DNA of 64,000 bases from CAZMVY01 sp964653435 (lineage in GTDB: Bacteria; Planctomycetota; Phycisphaerae; UBA1845; PWPN01), in assembly GCA_964653435.1 (NCBI GenBank), contig CAZZFA010000017.1:1-64000 (forward strand). Reading direction: 5' to 3'. Below, piece after piece: positions 50,033 through 59,357 of the stretch (positions within the stretch are counted from its first letter, which is position 1; each line of letters starts with the position of its first letter). The notes beneath the pieces were generated by a model. The model was not told where the DNA came from. It did not search any database and saw only the letters and a list, made by a program, of their open reading frames with translations. The position numbers were made by a program, and so were the translations under genes.

Positions 50033-51046
50033 ATGAAATCGCCGTTGTCAGTGGTAGTTATCGCGTTTCTCGCATGGGTCAACGCAGGATGCCGGGGCAC
50101 GGAATCGCGCGGCGCGGAGACGGGGCGATCCTGTTTCGCCGTGCGGCGATTCGCCTCGAACCCGATTGTCCGCCCCGACATGGACGCGTCGATAGGCGGG
50201 AACATCAACGGTCCCTCGCTTATTCGCGTACCCGATTGGGTCGAGAAGCCGCTGGGCCGGTACTACCTGTATTTCGCTCACCACAAGGGAACGCACATTC
50301 GCCTCGCCTATGCCGATCACCTGGAGGGCCCCTGGAAGGTGTACGCGCCCGGCGTCCTGCGCCTCGAGGACTCCCTGTTCCAGCATCACATCGCCTCGCC
50401 GGATGTGCACATTGATCCCGAGCGGAGACAGATCCGCATGTACTGTCACGGCCCGACGCCCGAGGGGCAGAAGACCCGGGTCGCAATCTCGAACGACGGC
50501 CTCCACTTCGCCATTCGTCCCGAGATCCTGGGTGACTCCTACTTCCGGGCCTTTCGCTGGGACGGCTGGTGGTACGCGATGGCCATGCCGGGGGTCTTCT
50601 ATCGTTCTCGCGACGGGCTGACGGGGTTTAAGAAAGGCCCCACTCCGTTTGCCGGGATCATCCGGTCGCCCCGAATGATGCGGCACGCCGCCGTCCTGCT
50701 GGAAGCGAACACCTTGCGGGTGTTCTACTCCTGCATCGGGGATTGCCCGGAACGTATCCTCATGTCGGAGATTGCGCTTACGCCGGACTGGGCCGAGTGG
50801 AGGGCCTCGCCCGGCGTTGAGGTCCTCCGGCCGCAGACGCAATATGAAGGAGCCGATCTGCCTCTCGAGACATCGAGGAGTGGTCCGGCCCCCCAACCGG
50901 TTCGTCAGCTCAGGGATCCGGCCATCTACCGCGAGGGCGGCTCGGTCTATCTGCTCTACTCCGTGGCCGGAGAGCAGGGCATTGCGATAGCGGAACTGAT
51001 CCTGCCGAGGCAACGGCTCCGGCAAACCTCAGGGCCTGTCGGCTGA
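50033..51046 (+). CDS. Lipoprotein with a five-bladed beta-propeller (GH43/GH117-like)
   Basis: A 337-residue exported protein with lipobox FLAWVNAGC. Repeated blade motifs are visible: NINGPSLIRVPDW, GRYYLYFAHHKGTHIRLAYAD, PDVHIDPERRQIRMYCHG, SYFRAFRWDGWWYAM and LRDPAIYREGGSVYLLYS. This is the glycosidase-type five-bladed propeller. Likely it binds or cleaves a polysaccharide at the cell surface; catalytic residues are not certain. Confidence 0.75.
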   Translation: MKSPLSVVVIAFLAWVNAGCRGTESRGAETGRSCFAVRRFASNPIVRPDMDASIGGNINGPSLIRVPDWVEKPLGRYYLYFAHHKGTHIRLAYADHLEGPWKVYAPGVLRLEDSLFQHHIASPDVHIDPERRQIRMYCHGPTPEGQKTRVAISNDGLHFAIRPEILGDSYFRAFRWDGWWYAMAMPGVFYRSRDGLTGFKKGPTPFAGIIRSPRMMRHAAVLLEANTLRVFYSCIGDCPERILMSEIALTPDWAEWRASPGVEVLRPQTQYEGADLPLETSRSGPAPQPVRQLRDPAIYREGGSVYLLYSVAGEQGIAIAELILPRQRLRQTSGPVG

Positions 51047-51399
51047 TCGAACCGGGTAAGCGCCCGGGCGATCCTGATGCAGCCTTCGGGTGCAACCAGG
51101 CCAGACACGGGCGCCGGCGTCCTTCATCCTGGGCCTTTGATCCGGCTGGGCCGGGCGCAAGGGGGGACTGCGCGAAGAATCCGGCTTGCCGGCGCCGATC
51201 ATACGAATTGTCGCGCAGTAGCGTGGCGTACGAGATTGGCCGTCGGCGACACACGAAAGCGACCCTTGACGTCGGCACGTCGGCATTCCTCGTGAAGACG
51301 GCTGGACAAGTCGCCGGAACCCCCCGATCATACAGGGCTCGGATGCGCGCCGGGCGGCGATGCCCGGGGTGACGTCTCTTTTCGAGCCGCGAGGACCGG
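51047..51399. other. Intergenic region with repeat R3
   Basis: About 350 bases between the propeller gene and the GreA fusion gene. The right part (51283-51361) is a second copy of R3. Nothing else is recognised. Confidence 0.5.
51283..51361 (+). repeat. Dispersed repeat R3, copy 2
   Basis: See the copy at 49741-49825. It ends 38 bases before the GreA fusion gene. Confidence 0.5.
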
Positions 51400-53583
51400 A
51401 TGAACACCGCAGACTGGTTGAACCTTGTGCGGCAGGGAGAGTGGGCCGCGCTGGAGGACCGCTGGCTGGCGGCGATCGAAGAGTCGCCGGCCGATCGCCC
51501 GTCGCTCTTGGCCGTGCTGGAGGCCCTTGCCAAGGCCGGGGAGGGCGAGCGGGCCGGCACGCTCGCCTGGATGTGGCTCAACACATTCCGCGAACGTTCG
51601 AGTCCGCGCGAGGTAATGGACCTGGCGCGCGAGATTATCGTGCACACGCCCGGGAGCGAGCCGCTCCGCGAACAAGTGGCCGAACTCTACAGGAGCGTTT
51701 ACGCCGATCGTCCGGGCATCGAGTCGCTGATCGAGGCATCGGGCCTGCGGGGCGGGAAGTCACCGCGGCGGGCGCTTCGGACGCTGGAGATCGCCTTGCA
51801 GTGTACGCCGGGCTCCTGTCTGATCTCGCGGACGGACGACCGGCCCGCCGAGGTCGTCGAGGCGGACCTCGCCGGCGGGCGATTCGTACTTCGCACGGCC
51901 CGCGGCCGCGTGGAGCTGGACGCCGATCAGCTCGCCGCCGGTTACAACCCGGTTGACGCGAACGACTTCCGCGTCCTCAGCGAGCTTCACCCCGAGCGGT
52001 TCGCGTCGCTGCTGGCGGACGATCCTGCCGGATTGATCCTGGGCCTGCTTCGGGCCCACGGCGGGCGGATGGATGCCGACGAGCTGAAATACAGCCTCAC
52101 GCCGAAGTTCCTGCCTGCGGAGGAGTGGAGCAAGTGGTGGTCGAAGGCGCGGACCGCGTTGAAGCGGCACCCGAACGTCCGGCTCGAAGGACGCACGCCC
52201 GTGGTGCTCGTCTATGACGAGGCCGGTTGCAGCCTGGAAGACGAAGTGAAACAGCGATGGTCGACCGCGCGCACGGCGGAGGAGCGTATCGCCGTGATCG
52301 ACTCGTACCTTCGTGAGACGAAGTCGCGTAAGACCGCGCCGGACGCCGGGATGCTTTCCGCGTGGGCGCAGGCCTTTGCGAAGAAGATCGACGCTCATCG
52401 TGGTCATCCTGTCGAGGCGATTCGCGCCGCCGTCGTCCTGGAACGTTTGCGGCAGACCGGGCTGGTGCCGGCGGCGGAGCGGTCGCCGCTTGAGGAACTC
52501 CTCGCCGGATCGAAGGAGCCGGAGAGGCTTCTGGCGGAATTCGCCTCATCGGACCTGATGACGCTTCTGGTGGACGCCGCGAAAACCGCCTTGCCGGATC
52601 GCTGGGCGGATGTGTTTCTGCGGCTGCTGCCATCCTGTTCGCCGGACGTGTGCGACCTGTTCACGGAGCATTTGCTGGCGGGGGGCTTCGCCGACCGGTT
52701 GCAGGAGGTCGTCCGGCAGATCCCGTCGCAGCCGCTTGAGAACCTGGAGGCAATGGCGTGGTTGTGGCGCGGGCCGAAACAGGCCGAATCGCTGCCGTTG
52801 CCGCCCCGGGTCGAACTGCTCGGCCGGATGCTCACATTGCTGGCCGATCTGGCGCGGCGCGAGGACACGCCGCCGGAGACGCTCAAGCGGGTGCGGGCGG
52901 TCGTGCGCTCGGCGCTGACGGCGAAGAAGCTCGGCGTGTTCCGCGAGTTGCTTGAGGGTCTTGAGCCCGAGATGGTGCAGGCGATCCATCGCCAGGTGAC
53001 GCGGACGCCGGGACTCAGCAGCGCGCTGGTGCACGATCTCCGCAAGATCATCCACGAGATGTACCCGACGCTTTTTGAGAAGCCCCGCCTCGAGCCCTGG
53101 GAAGACCCCAACGTGATCTACACCACCGAGAAGGGCCGGGCGAAGGCCGAGGAGGAGCTCAACCACATCGTCAATGTGAAGATGCCCGAGAACGCCCGCG
53201 CGATCGGCGCGGCGGCGGCGCACGGCGACCTCAGCGAGAACTCGGAGTACAAGTTCGCTCTGGAGGAGCGCGACCTCCTGCGGGCGCGGGTGGCCAACAT
53301 TCAGAACGACCTCGCCCGGGCGCGACTGATCGAACCCTACATCGTGCCGCGCGACCGCGTCGGCGTAGGGAGCAAGGTGACGGTGCGAAGCCTTGACGGC
53401 CAGGTGGTGCGGGAAATGATCTTCCTCGGGCCGTGGGACGCGGACATCGACCGGCACATCTACAACTACAACGCCCCGATGAGCCGGCGGATGATGGGCC
53501 TGCAGGTCGGCGAGACGGTCGAGCTGAATCTTGACGGCACGGACCGCGAGTATCGCATCGAGTCGATCGCCAGCGCCGTATGA
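51400..53583 (+). CDS. GreA-type transcription factor domain on a long helical N-terminal region
   Basis: A 727-residue protein. The last 160 residues are a GreA/GreB unit: coiled coil with GDLSENSEYKFALEERDLL (acidic tip Asp/Glu that reaches into the RNA polymerase channel), then the C-terminal domain VGVGSKVTVRSLDGQ to VGETVELNL. About 560 residues precede it: helical, with a small beta insert near 150-190 (VVEADLAGGRFVLRTARGRV), no membrane segment. Ordinary GreA is about 158 residues. It should rescue backtracked RNA polymerase; the extension may link this to another process. Confidence 0.83.
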   Translation: MNTADWLNLVRQGEWAALEDRWLAAIEESPADRPSLLAVLEALAKAGEGERAGTLAWMWLNTFRERSSPREVMDLAREIIVHTPGSEPLREQVAELYRSVYADRPGIESLIEASGLRGGKSPRRALRTLEIALQCTPGSCLISRTDDRPAEVVEADLAGGRFVLRTARGRVELDADQLAAGYNPVDANDFRVLSELHPERFASLLADDPAGLILGLLRAHGGRMDADELKYSLTPKFLPAEEWSKWWSKARTALKRHPNVRLEGRTPVVLVYDEAGCSLEDEVKQRWSTARTAEERIAVIDSYLRETKSRKTAPDAGMLSAWAQAFAKKIDAHRGHPVEAIRAAVVLERLRQTGLVPAAERSPLEELLAGSKEPERLLAEFASSDLMTLLVDAAKTALPDRWADVFLRLLPSCSPDVCDLFTEHLLAGGFADRLQEVVRQIPSQPLENLEAMAWLWRGPKQAESLPLPPRVELLGRMLTLLADLARREDTPPETLKRVRAVVRSALTAKKLGVFRELLEGLEPEMVQAIHRQVTRTPGLSSALVHDLRKIIHEMYPTLFEKPRLEPWEDPNVIYTTEKGRAKAEEELNHIVNVKMPENARAIGAAAAHGDLSENSEYKFALEERDLLRARVANIQNDLARARLIEPYIVPRDRVGVGSKVTVRSLDGQVVREMIFLGPWDADIDRHIYNYNAPMSRRMMGLQVGETVELNLDGTDREYRIESIASAV

Positions 53584-53660
53584 CGCCCGCCCCGTCATCC
53601 GGAGCCCTTCACCCGGGCGGGCCGGATGCAAGGGTAAACAGCGCGAGGGATCCGGCATAC

Positions 53661-53710
53661 CGGCGTCAATCAGCCGGATTCTGCATCGCTGCGTTGCTCA
53701 GAATAACGGG
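53661..53710. repeat. Dispersed element R2, copy 2 (right arm)
   Basis: CAATCAGCCGGATTCTGCAT and the following GCTGCGTTGCTCAGAATAACGGG-like bases (split by TCGCT) match the right arm of the element at 5828-5911. The left arm is poorly conserved here. Confidence 0.6.
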
Positions 53711-53841
53711 CGGCGATATCGCCACGTCGCCAAACGTCCGCGCAGGACGCGGCAGAGCACCAGAGTAACGGCCGGCGCGGCGACGCGATTGCGGCGAGGC
53801 GTTTGCCGACGCCACTGCGGCGAGGAGGGGGTTGGCTGCCC

Positions 53842-54741
53842 TTACCCCGGGGCCCGGAAGGTCTCCAGGACGGCGTCCAGGAACCGGAAGGTCTCGCCCT
53901 TGCGCTTGACTACGAGTACCGGCACGGGAGACTCCAGCAGCACACGTTCCGCCGTCGCCCCGAGCAGGGCGATGGCCGGCAGCGTTGCCCCGCGGCTTCC
54001 GATCACGATGGCGTCCATGCCCTTTGCGGATGCCAGATCGTGCGCCGCCGCGGCCGTGTTCAGGGAACAGGTAATGACGACATCGAGATTCACGCCGCCG
54101 GTGTCCACGCCGGCGAGGAACTCGTCGATCCTTCTCCGCTGCAGCGCTTCCCGGTGACGGACGGCCTCTTCCACGCTCATTCCCGTATATCGATGTCCGT
54201 ACGGGATTCCGTACACCGACTGGACCAGCACCTGTGCCTCGTCTCCGCTCAGCCGCGCGAGATAGAGTGCCGTTTCCAGCGCCATCCGCGAGTGCTCGGA
54301 TCCGTCGATCAGAACCAGCAGACGCCGCAGTTGGGTGCGCGCCCCCGCGGGAACCACGAGAACGTCGCAAGGGGTCTTGCGGGCCAGCCGATAGAATGCC
54401 GACCCCAGCGCCAACTGATCGTGCGGCAGGCGACGTCCGACCACGATCATGTCCAGATCGCGGTCCCGGGCGGTACGGAGCATCTCGGGCAGACCGGTCG
54501 CCTCTGAAACGTGGACTTCGATGTCCCTGGCCAGGTCGGCCGGAAGTACGTCCAGAATCATCCGGCGCACGGTCTCCGGCTCCGGCGCCTCGGTTTCGAC
54601 CGGATCCTCGAGGCCGCGTACGTGTATGCAATCGATCGACCCGGGCCTTGCCAGCCTCGCGAGCAGACCGGCGAACGCCAATGCTTCCTTGTCGCCCGGT
54701 TCGTCGTTCAGGTACACGCCGAGTCTGTGCAGATTCTTCAT
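53842..54741 (-). CDS. Tandem universal stress protein
   Basis: A 299-residue protein with two UspA domains. The first (1-150) ends DLDMIVVGRRLPHDQLALGS and lacks the full nucleotide signature. The second has LLVLIDGSEHSRMALETALYLA and GSRGATLPAIALLGA, close to G-x2-G-x9-G-A. ATG 54741 is preceded by a good promoter. It is divergent from a P-type cation ATPase, a second Usp-with-ion-transporter pairing in this window. Confidence 0.88.
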   Translation of the reverse strand: MKNLHRLGVYLNDEPGDKEALAFAGLLARLARPGSIDCIHVRGLEDPVETEAPEPETVRRMILDVLPADLARDIEVHVSEATGLPEMLRTARDRDLDMIVVGRRLPHDQLALGSAFYRLARKTPCDVLVVPAGARTQLRRLLVLIDGSEHSRMALETALYLARLSGDEAQVLVQSVYGIPYGHRYTGMSVEEAVRHREALQRRRIDEFLAGVDTGGVNLDVVITCSLNTAAAAHDLASAKGMDAIVIGSRGATLPAIALLGATAERVLLESPVPVLVVKRKGETFRFLDAVLETFRAPG

Positions 54742-55045
54742 GGCAAACGCCTCGTCGCTCCGGCCACGGTCGCATCGCTTCTGCGGGATCAGCGACAACC
54801 ACAGTATTTGCGTCGCGTCGATGTGTGTCAACAAGAGACGCATCGGGCTCGTCGGAAAGGCGTGTGTCGGGGTGCGTTATCGGGTCGTTCAGGACGGCGT
54901 TTTGACCGCGCGGCAGGGTCCTGTCCGCGAAGTCGGGACCGCCGCTTGAGTCTTCGTGACGCCGCAGACCGCTTGCCCGATGGGTGTACCGCGACTGGCC
55001 GCCCACCGCCAGGCGGCTAGAATACGCCACGGAGGCGTCCGCGCT
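54742..55045. other. Divergent intergenic region between tandem Usp and P-type ATPase
   Basis: About 300 bases. Holds the Usp promoter (54803-54831). A TAGAAT (55018-55023) ahead of the ATPase gene is a possible -10 without a clear -35. Confidence 0.5.
54803..54831 (-). promoter_or_regulatory. Promoter of the tandem Usp gene
   Basis: On the minus strand: perfect TTGACA (54831-54826), 17-base spacer, AATACT (54808-54803). Transcription would start near 54796. Confidence 0.55.
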
Positions 55046-57793
55046 ATGGAGTCGCTGATCGGCAGACATTGGCACCATCTGCCCGCGAACGAGGTCGTCG
55101 ATCTTCTCGAGACGAACCCCGACAGGGGCCTCGATCTGTTCACGGTCAAGCATCGCCGGGAACACTTCGGCCCCAACGCGGTTACGGCCCGCAAAGGGAC
55201 CGGCCCCCTGTTGCGCTTCCTTCTGCAGTTTCATCAGCCGCTCGTGCATATCCTTCTGGCGGCCGCCGTCATCACGGCCGCGCTGCGGGAATTCGTCGAT
55301 GCGGGCGTAATCGCGGGCGTGGTGCTGGTCAACGCGATTGTGGGCTTCATTCAGGAGTCGAAAGCCGCCAAGGCCATCGAGGCCCTTGCCCGGTCGATGA
55401 TAACCGAGGCGACGGTGATCCGCGCCGGCCACCGGCTTCGCGTCCCTTCCACGGAGCTCGTGCCCGGCGACATCGTCCTGTTACAGTCCGGCGACAAGGT
55501 GCCGGCCGACATTCGTCTCCTTCAGTGCCGTGATCTTCAGATCGATGAATCGATCCTGACGGGCGAATCCGTACCTGTGCACAAGACCGCCGAAGAGATC
55601 GAGCGTGATGCCCCTCTCGTCGATCGCCTCAATATGGCCTATTCATCCTGCCTCGTGACCTACGGGCAGGGCCTGGGTACCGTCGTCGCGATCGGCGATG
55701 CGACGGAAGTCGGGCGGATTTCCGAGCTGATTCACGCCGCTCCCAGCCTCGCCACACCTCTCACGCAGAAGATTGCCCGTTTCAGCCATGTGCTGATGTA
55801 CGCCATTCTGGCATTGGCCGTGCTGACATTCGCCGTCGGCATCCTCCGCGGCGAGAAACCGTTGTGGATGTTCAAGGCCGCCGTCGCACTGGCCGTCGGC
55901 GCGATTCCCGAGGGGTTGCCCGCGGTGGTGACGATCACGTTGGCCATCGGCGTCTCCCGCATGGCCAGGCGACGCGCCGTGATTCGCAAGCTTCCCGCCG
56001 TCGAGACCCTGGGAAGCACGACCGTCATCTGCTCCGACAAGACGGGCACGCTTACCGAAAACCAGATGACCGTGCGGGAGATTGCGGCGGGCGGCGTCAC
56101 CGTGCCGGTAACCGGCGCCGGGTACGCGCCGGACGGGCAGATCGGTTCCGGGGACGCCCCCGCGGAGCTTTCAACGAACGCGGCCCTTCGTGAATGTCTG
56201 ACGGCGGGCCTCTTGTGTAACGACGCGGTCCTTGTGGAAAAGGAGGGGCGCTGGAGCGTGCAGGGCGACCCCACGGAGGCGGCTCTCCTTGTAGCGGCGC
56301 AGAAAGGGGGACTGTCTCGCGAGGCGATGAACCGACAGTATCCCCGCCTCGACGTCGTGCCGTTCGAGTCGGAACACCAGTATATGGCCACCCTTCACGA
56401 CGGAGGCCCGACGCAGCGGCGAATCGTGTATCTGAAGGGTGCGGTGGAGGCGGTACTGCATCGTTGCGGCGACGCGCTGAACGCCGCCGGCGAGCGGATT
56501 CCGCTGGATCGTGAGGCCGCGATGGCGACGGCCGCGCAACTGGCGGGCCGGGGGCTTCGGGTTCTTGCGTTTGCCCGGGCGGAGCGGCCGCCCGAAACCA
56601 GCCATATCACGCACCGCGACCTGCGCGAGGGCATGACGTTTCTGGGCCTGCAGGGCATGATCGACCCGCCGAGGGCGGAAGCAATAGCGGCGGTGGCCAA
56701 GTGTCAGACGGCGGGCATACGGGTGAAGATGATCACCGGCGACCATGCCTTGACGGCGGCGGCAATTGCGCAACAGATCGGGATCGGGGGCGGGCCGGAG
56801 GCCGGCGAGGGCCTGCCGCAGGCGATTACCGGCCCGGAGCTCGCCGCCTGCTCCGACGAGGATCTGATCGATGTGGCGGACCGGACGAGCGTGTTTGCAC
56901 GGGTCAGCCCCGAGCAGAAGCTGCGACTCGTCGAGGCGCTTCAGGCGCGCGGCCAGGTCGTCGCGATGACCGGCGACGGCGTGAACGACGCACCGGCCCT
57001 GAAACAGGCCAACATCGGCGTCGCCATGGGCATCAGCGGAACCGATGTCGCCAAGGAGGCGGCCGACATGGTGCTTACCGACGACAACTTCGCCTCGATC
57101 GAAGCCGCCGTCGAGGAGGGCCGCGGCGTATTCGATAACCTCACGAAGTTCATCGCCTGGTCGCTGCCCACGAACATGGGCGAGGGTTTGATCATCCTCG
57201 CCGCGGTGTTTGCCGGTACGGCGCTGCCCATCCTGCCCGTTCAGATTCTCTGGATCAATATGACGACCGCGGTACTCCTGGGGTTGATGCTGGCGTTCGA
57301 GCCCAAGGAGCCCGGCATCATGGCTCGCCCGCCGCGTGATCCGGACCAGCCGATCATCACCTGGGATGTGGCCGTCCGCATGTTCCTGATCGCCGGCGTG
57401 ATGCTGGCCGGGGGTTTCGGCGTGTTCAAGTGGGAACTCTCTCGCGGGGCTGATGAGGCGACCGCCCGGACGGTCGCGGTGAACGTCTTTGTGCTGGTCG
57501 AGCTGTTTTACCTGTTCAACTGCCGGTCGCTTGCCCGCTCGGTCTTCGAAATCGGTCTTTTCTCCAACCGCTGGATCCCCGTCGGCGTGGTGGCGATGTT
57601 GCTTCTCCAACTGGCGTTCACATATCTGCCGGCGATGAACCGGCTGTTTCACAGCGCGCCGGTCGGCGCGGCCGCCTGGCTGGAGGCGGCGGCGATTGCG
57701 CTGGCGGGGTCCGTCCTTGTGGCGGCCCAGAAACGGCTCTGGCACCGCAAGGCGGAAACCGCTGCCGTACCGGCTTCGGGTTCGCAGACGTAG
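55046..57793 (+). CDS. P-type cation-transporting ATPase (P2, calcium-ATPase-like)
   Basis: A 915-residue membrane pump. In order: N-terminal cation-ATPase domain (HLPANEVVDLLETNPDRGL), actuator motif ILTGESVPV, membrane motif PEGLPAVVTITLAIG, phosphorylation site DKTGTLTENQM (Asp331), hinge VAMTGDGVNDAPALKQANIG, and six C-terminal segments with LPTNMGEGLIILAAVF and LWINMTTAVLLGL. These favour a Ca2+ or Na+/K+-like P2 ATPase; PEGLP is the usual calcium-site sequence. ATG 55046 has GGAGG upstream. Divergent from the tandem Usp gene. Confidence 0.93.
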   Translation: MESLIGRHWHHLPANEVVDLLETNPDRGLDLFTVKHRREHFGPNAVTARKGTGPLLRFLLQFHQPLVHILLAAAVITAALREFVDAGVIAGVVLVNAIVGFIQESKAAKAIEALARSMITEATVIRAGHRLRVPSTELVPGDIVLLQSGDKVPADIRLLQCRDLQIDESILTGESVPVHKTAEEIERDAPLVDRLNMAYSSCLVTYGQGLGTVVAIGDATEVGRISELIHAAPSLATPLTQKIARFSHVLMYAILALAVLTFAVGILRGEKPLWMFKAAVALAVGAIPEGLPAVVTITLAIGVSRMARRRAVIRKLPAVETLGSTTVICSDKTGTLTENQMTVREIAAGGVTVPVTGAGYAPDGQIGSGDAPAELSTNAALRECLTAGLLCNDAVLVEKEGRWSVQGDPTEAALLVAAQKGGLSREAMNRQYPRLDVVPFESEHQYMATLHDGGPTQRRIVYLKGAVEAVLHRCGDALNAAGERIPLDREAAMATAAQLAGRGLRVLAFARAERPPETSHITHRDLREGMTFLGLQGMIDPPRAEAIAAVAKCQTAGIRVKMITGDHALTAAAIAQQIGIGGGPEAGEGLPQAITGPELAACSDEDLIDVADRTSVFARVSPEQKLRLVEALQARGQVVAMTGDGVNDAPALKQANIGVAMGISGTDVAKEAADMVLTDDNFASIEAAVEEGRGVFDNLTKFIAWSLPTNMGEGLIILAAVFAGTALPILPVQILWINMTTAVLLGLMLAFEPKEPGIMARPPRDPDQPIITWDVAVRMFLIAGVMLAGGFGVFKWELSRGADEATARTVAVNVFVLVELFYLFNCRSLARSVFEIGLFSNRWIPVGVVAMLLLQLAFTYLPAMNRLFHSAPVGAAAWLEAAAIALAGSVLVAAQKRLWHRKAETAAVPASGSQT

Positions 57794-57942
57794 GCAAACG
57801 GGCCTCCCGCCAAGGCTGGCGCCGCGGGCTGCCCTCGGTCGCCCGTGCAGCGTTATCCACCGAACCCGCCGCGCCCCGCGAACATTGCCGAAGCGGCCGG
57901 GATGCCCGCCCCCCATGTTCGGGCACGGCCGAGGGCCGCGCT

Positions 57943-57979
57943 ACTGGGCGGGAAACGAACGAGACTCTCGAATCGAAAG
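57943..57979 (-). repeat. Dispersed repeat R1, partial copy
   Basis: On the minus strand CTTTCGATTCGAGAGTCTCG followed by TTCGTTTCC matches the left part of the copy at 1211-1333. The palindromic part is replaced. Confidence 0.6.
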
Positions 57980-58053
57980 GGGCCCCAGACGGCGCCGGGC
58001 CGACGCGAATGGCACACGGCGCGTCCCTTTCGCGCAACGCGGCCGGCGCGTAG

Positions 58054-58089
58054 AAAACCCCTGCAAACCTTGTGTACAGCTTGCAGGGG
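58054..58089 (-). terminator. Intrinsic terminator of tRNA-Asp
   Basis: On the minus strand CCCCTGCAA (58089-58081) pairs with TTGCAGGGG (58066-58058) around a 14-base loop, followed by TTTT. It starts 17 bases after the tRNA 3' end. Confidence 0.8.
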
Positions 58090-58105
58090 TGGGGTTTTCA
58101 AAACG

Positions 58106-58179
<74 letters not shown>

Positions 58180-58227
58180 GAGTGCGATCTGACACTCAGC
58201 CTCGCGTATCAGAATGTCAACAGGGGC

Positions 58228-58255
58228 AGTATAGCAGGGCTCCCGGGCGTGTCAA
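58228..58255 (-). promoter_or_regulatory. Promoter of tRNA-Asp
   Basis: On the minus strand: TTGACA (58255-58250), 16-base spacer ending TGC, TATACT (58233-58228). Transcription would start near 58221, about 40 bases before the tRNA. This is one of the strongest promoters in the window. Confidence 0.7.
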
Positions 58256-58328
58256 GCGCCGGGTTGACGCCCCGGCCTGGCGGCCCTAGCATGCATGGCT
58301 CGGCGCGTATCCGGTTGCGACGACAGCG

Positions 58329-59018
58329 ATGAGGATCAAGATCTGCGGCATAACGAACCGCGAGGACGCGATCATGGTCGCCGAGGCCGGCGCGGACGCG
58401 ATCGGCCTGAACTTCGTCGGCGGGCCGCGCCGGATCGACCTGGGACAGGCCGAGGCCATCCTGAACGTGTTGCCGCCGTTTGTCGTGCCGGTCGCTCTGG
58501 TGACGTTGAGCGGACCGGCCGTCGGCGAGATCAACGAGCAGGTGGCGGAACTGCTGGCGACCCGCTGGATCTCGTACGTGCAGGTGTACGGCGAGGTGAC
58601 GGGCAAGGCCATCGCGCGGCTTGTGTGGGAGGGATACCGGCCGATCGTGCCGGTTCCGGTGCGGGATGTGTGTTTCGCCGCGGCACGGCCGGTGGGCGTC
58701 GGGCCGCCGGGGGAGAGAGGAGCGGCGGCCGTACTGCTCGATACCCATGAGGCGGACAAACTAGGCGGCACGGGGCGCACGTTCGTCTGGTCGTGGGTGG
58801 CGCAGGCCCGTGCGCTGGGGCAACTGCAGGGTTGGCCGCCGATCATCCTGGCGGGGGGGCTGACGCCCGACAACGTGGCGCAGGCGATTCGCGAGGCGGC
58901 GCCCTACGGGGTGGATGTCTCCAGCGGAGTGGAGTCGGCCCCCGGACGCAAGGATCCCGAGAAGGTACGGCGGTTCGTCGAAGAGGCGAGAAAGGTACGT
59001 AGCGACGTAGCGACGTAG
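58329..59018 (+). CDS. trpF: Phosphoribosylanthranilate isomerase
   Basis: A 229-residue (beta/alpha)8 enzyme of tryptophan synthesis. It begins MRIKICGITNREDA (catalytic Cys) and continues GADAIGLNFVGGPRRI. LLDTHEADKLGGTG carries the catalytic Asp, and PIILAGGLTPDNVAQAI with YGVDVSSGVESAPGRKDPEKV forms the phosphate site and C-terminus. No other trp gene is adjacent, so the pathway is scattered. Confidence 0.96.
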   Translation: MRIKICGITNREDAIMVAEAGADAIGLNFVGGPRRIDLGQAEAILNVLPPFVVPVALVTLSGPAVGEINEQVAELLATRWISYVQVYGEVTGKAIARLVWEGYRPIVPVPVRDVCFAAARPVGVGPPGERGAAAVLLDTHEADKLGGTGRTFVWSWVAQARALGQLQGWPPIILAGGLTPDNVAQAIREAAPYGVDVSSGVESAPGRKDPEKVRRFVEEARKVRSDVAT

Positions 59019-59357
59019 CGGCGAAGGGCTTTCGGGCCGAGCGTGGCCCGGCCCGTGTCGCCGGCGGCAGACGGCGGCCCGCGGAATGGCGACCCGCGCC
59101 GCTTTCGGCAAGACGGTTTCGCATGCGGCGGGCAGCGCTGCCAGGCCGCAGTCGTGCCTGCGGGGTCTGGCGTGTCTCGGCGCCCGGGGGCTGGGCCCTT
59201 GGCTACTCTCGGTCGCCCTTGCAGGGCTGGAAAGGTACGGGACTTTCGAGCCGAAAGCGCCCCAAGAGCCTGATAGAGCAGGCGGACGAACATGTGCGAT
59301 GGTGTGCCGCCGAGACGGAATAACGGACCAACGGAGTAACGGACCTCGGAGTAATCA
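59019..59357. other. Intergenic region upstream of sahH with repeat R1
   Basis: About 340 bases. Contains a reverse-oriented copy of R1 (59191-59260). I looked for the SAH riboswitch consensus and did not find it. GGAG lies six bases before the sahH ATG. Confidence 0.6.
59191..59260 (-). repeat. Dispersed repeat R1, copy 2
   Basis: On the minus strand GCTTTCGGCTCGAAAGTCCC, then CCAGCCCTGCAAGGGCGACC and GAGAGTAGCC match the copy at 1211-1333, with compensating changes in the CCCTGCAAGGG palindrome, which suggests selection or copying as a folded unit. Confidence 0.7.

Larger units (their letters stand above)
57794..58105. other. Intergenic region with a repeat fragment and terminator
   Basis: About 310 bases between the ATPase gene and tRNA-Asp. 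Contains a piece of repeat R1 (57943-57979) and the tRNA terminator (58054-58089). No gene. Confidence 0.6.

Noticed and set aside
59019..59357. SAH riboswitch upstream of sahH
   Set aside because: The region lacks the conserved GAGG-GCGCUGC and AACGGCGCUC-type blocks; what is there is repeat R1.
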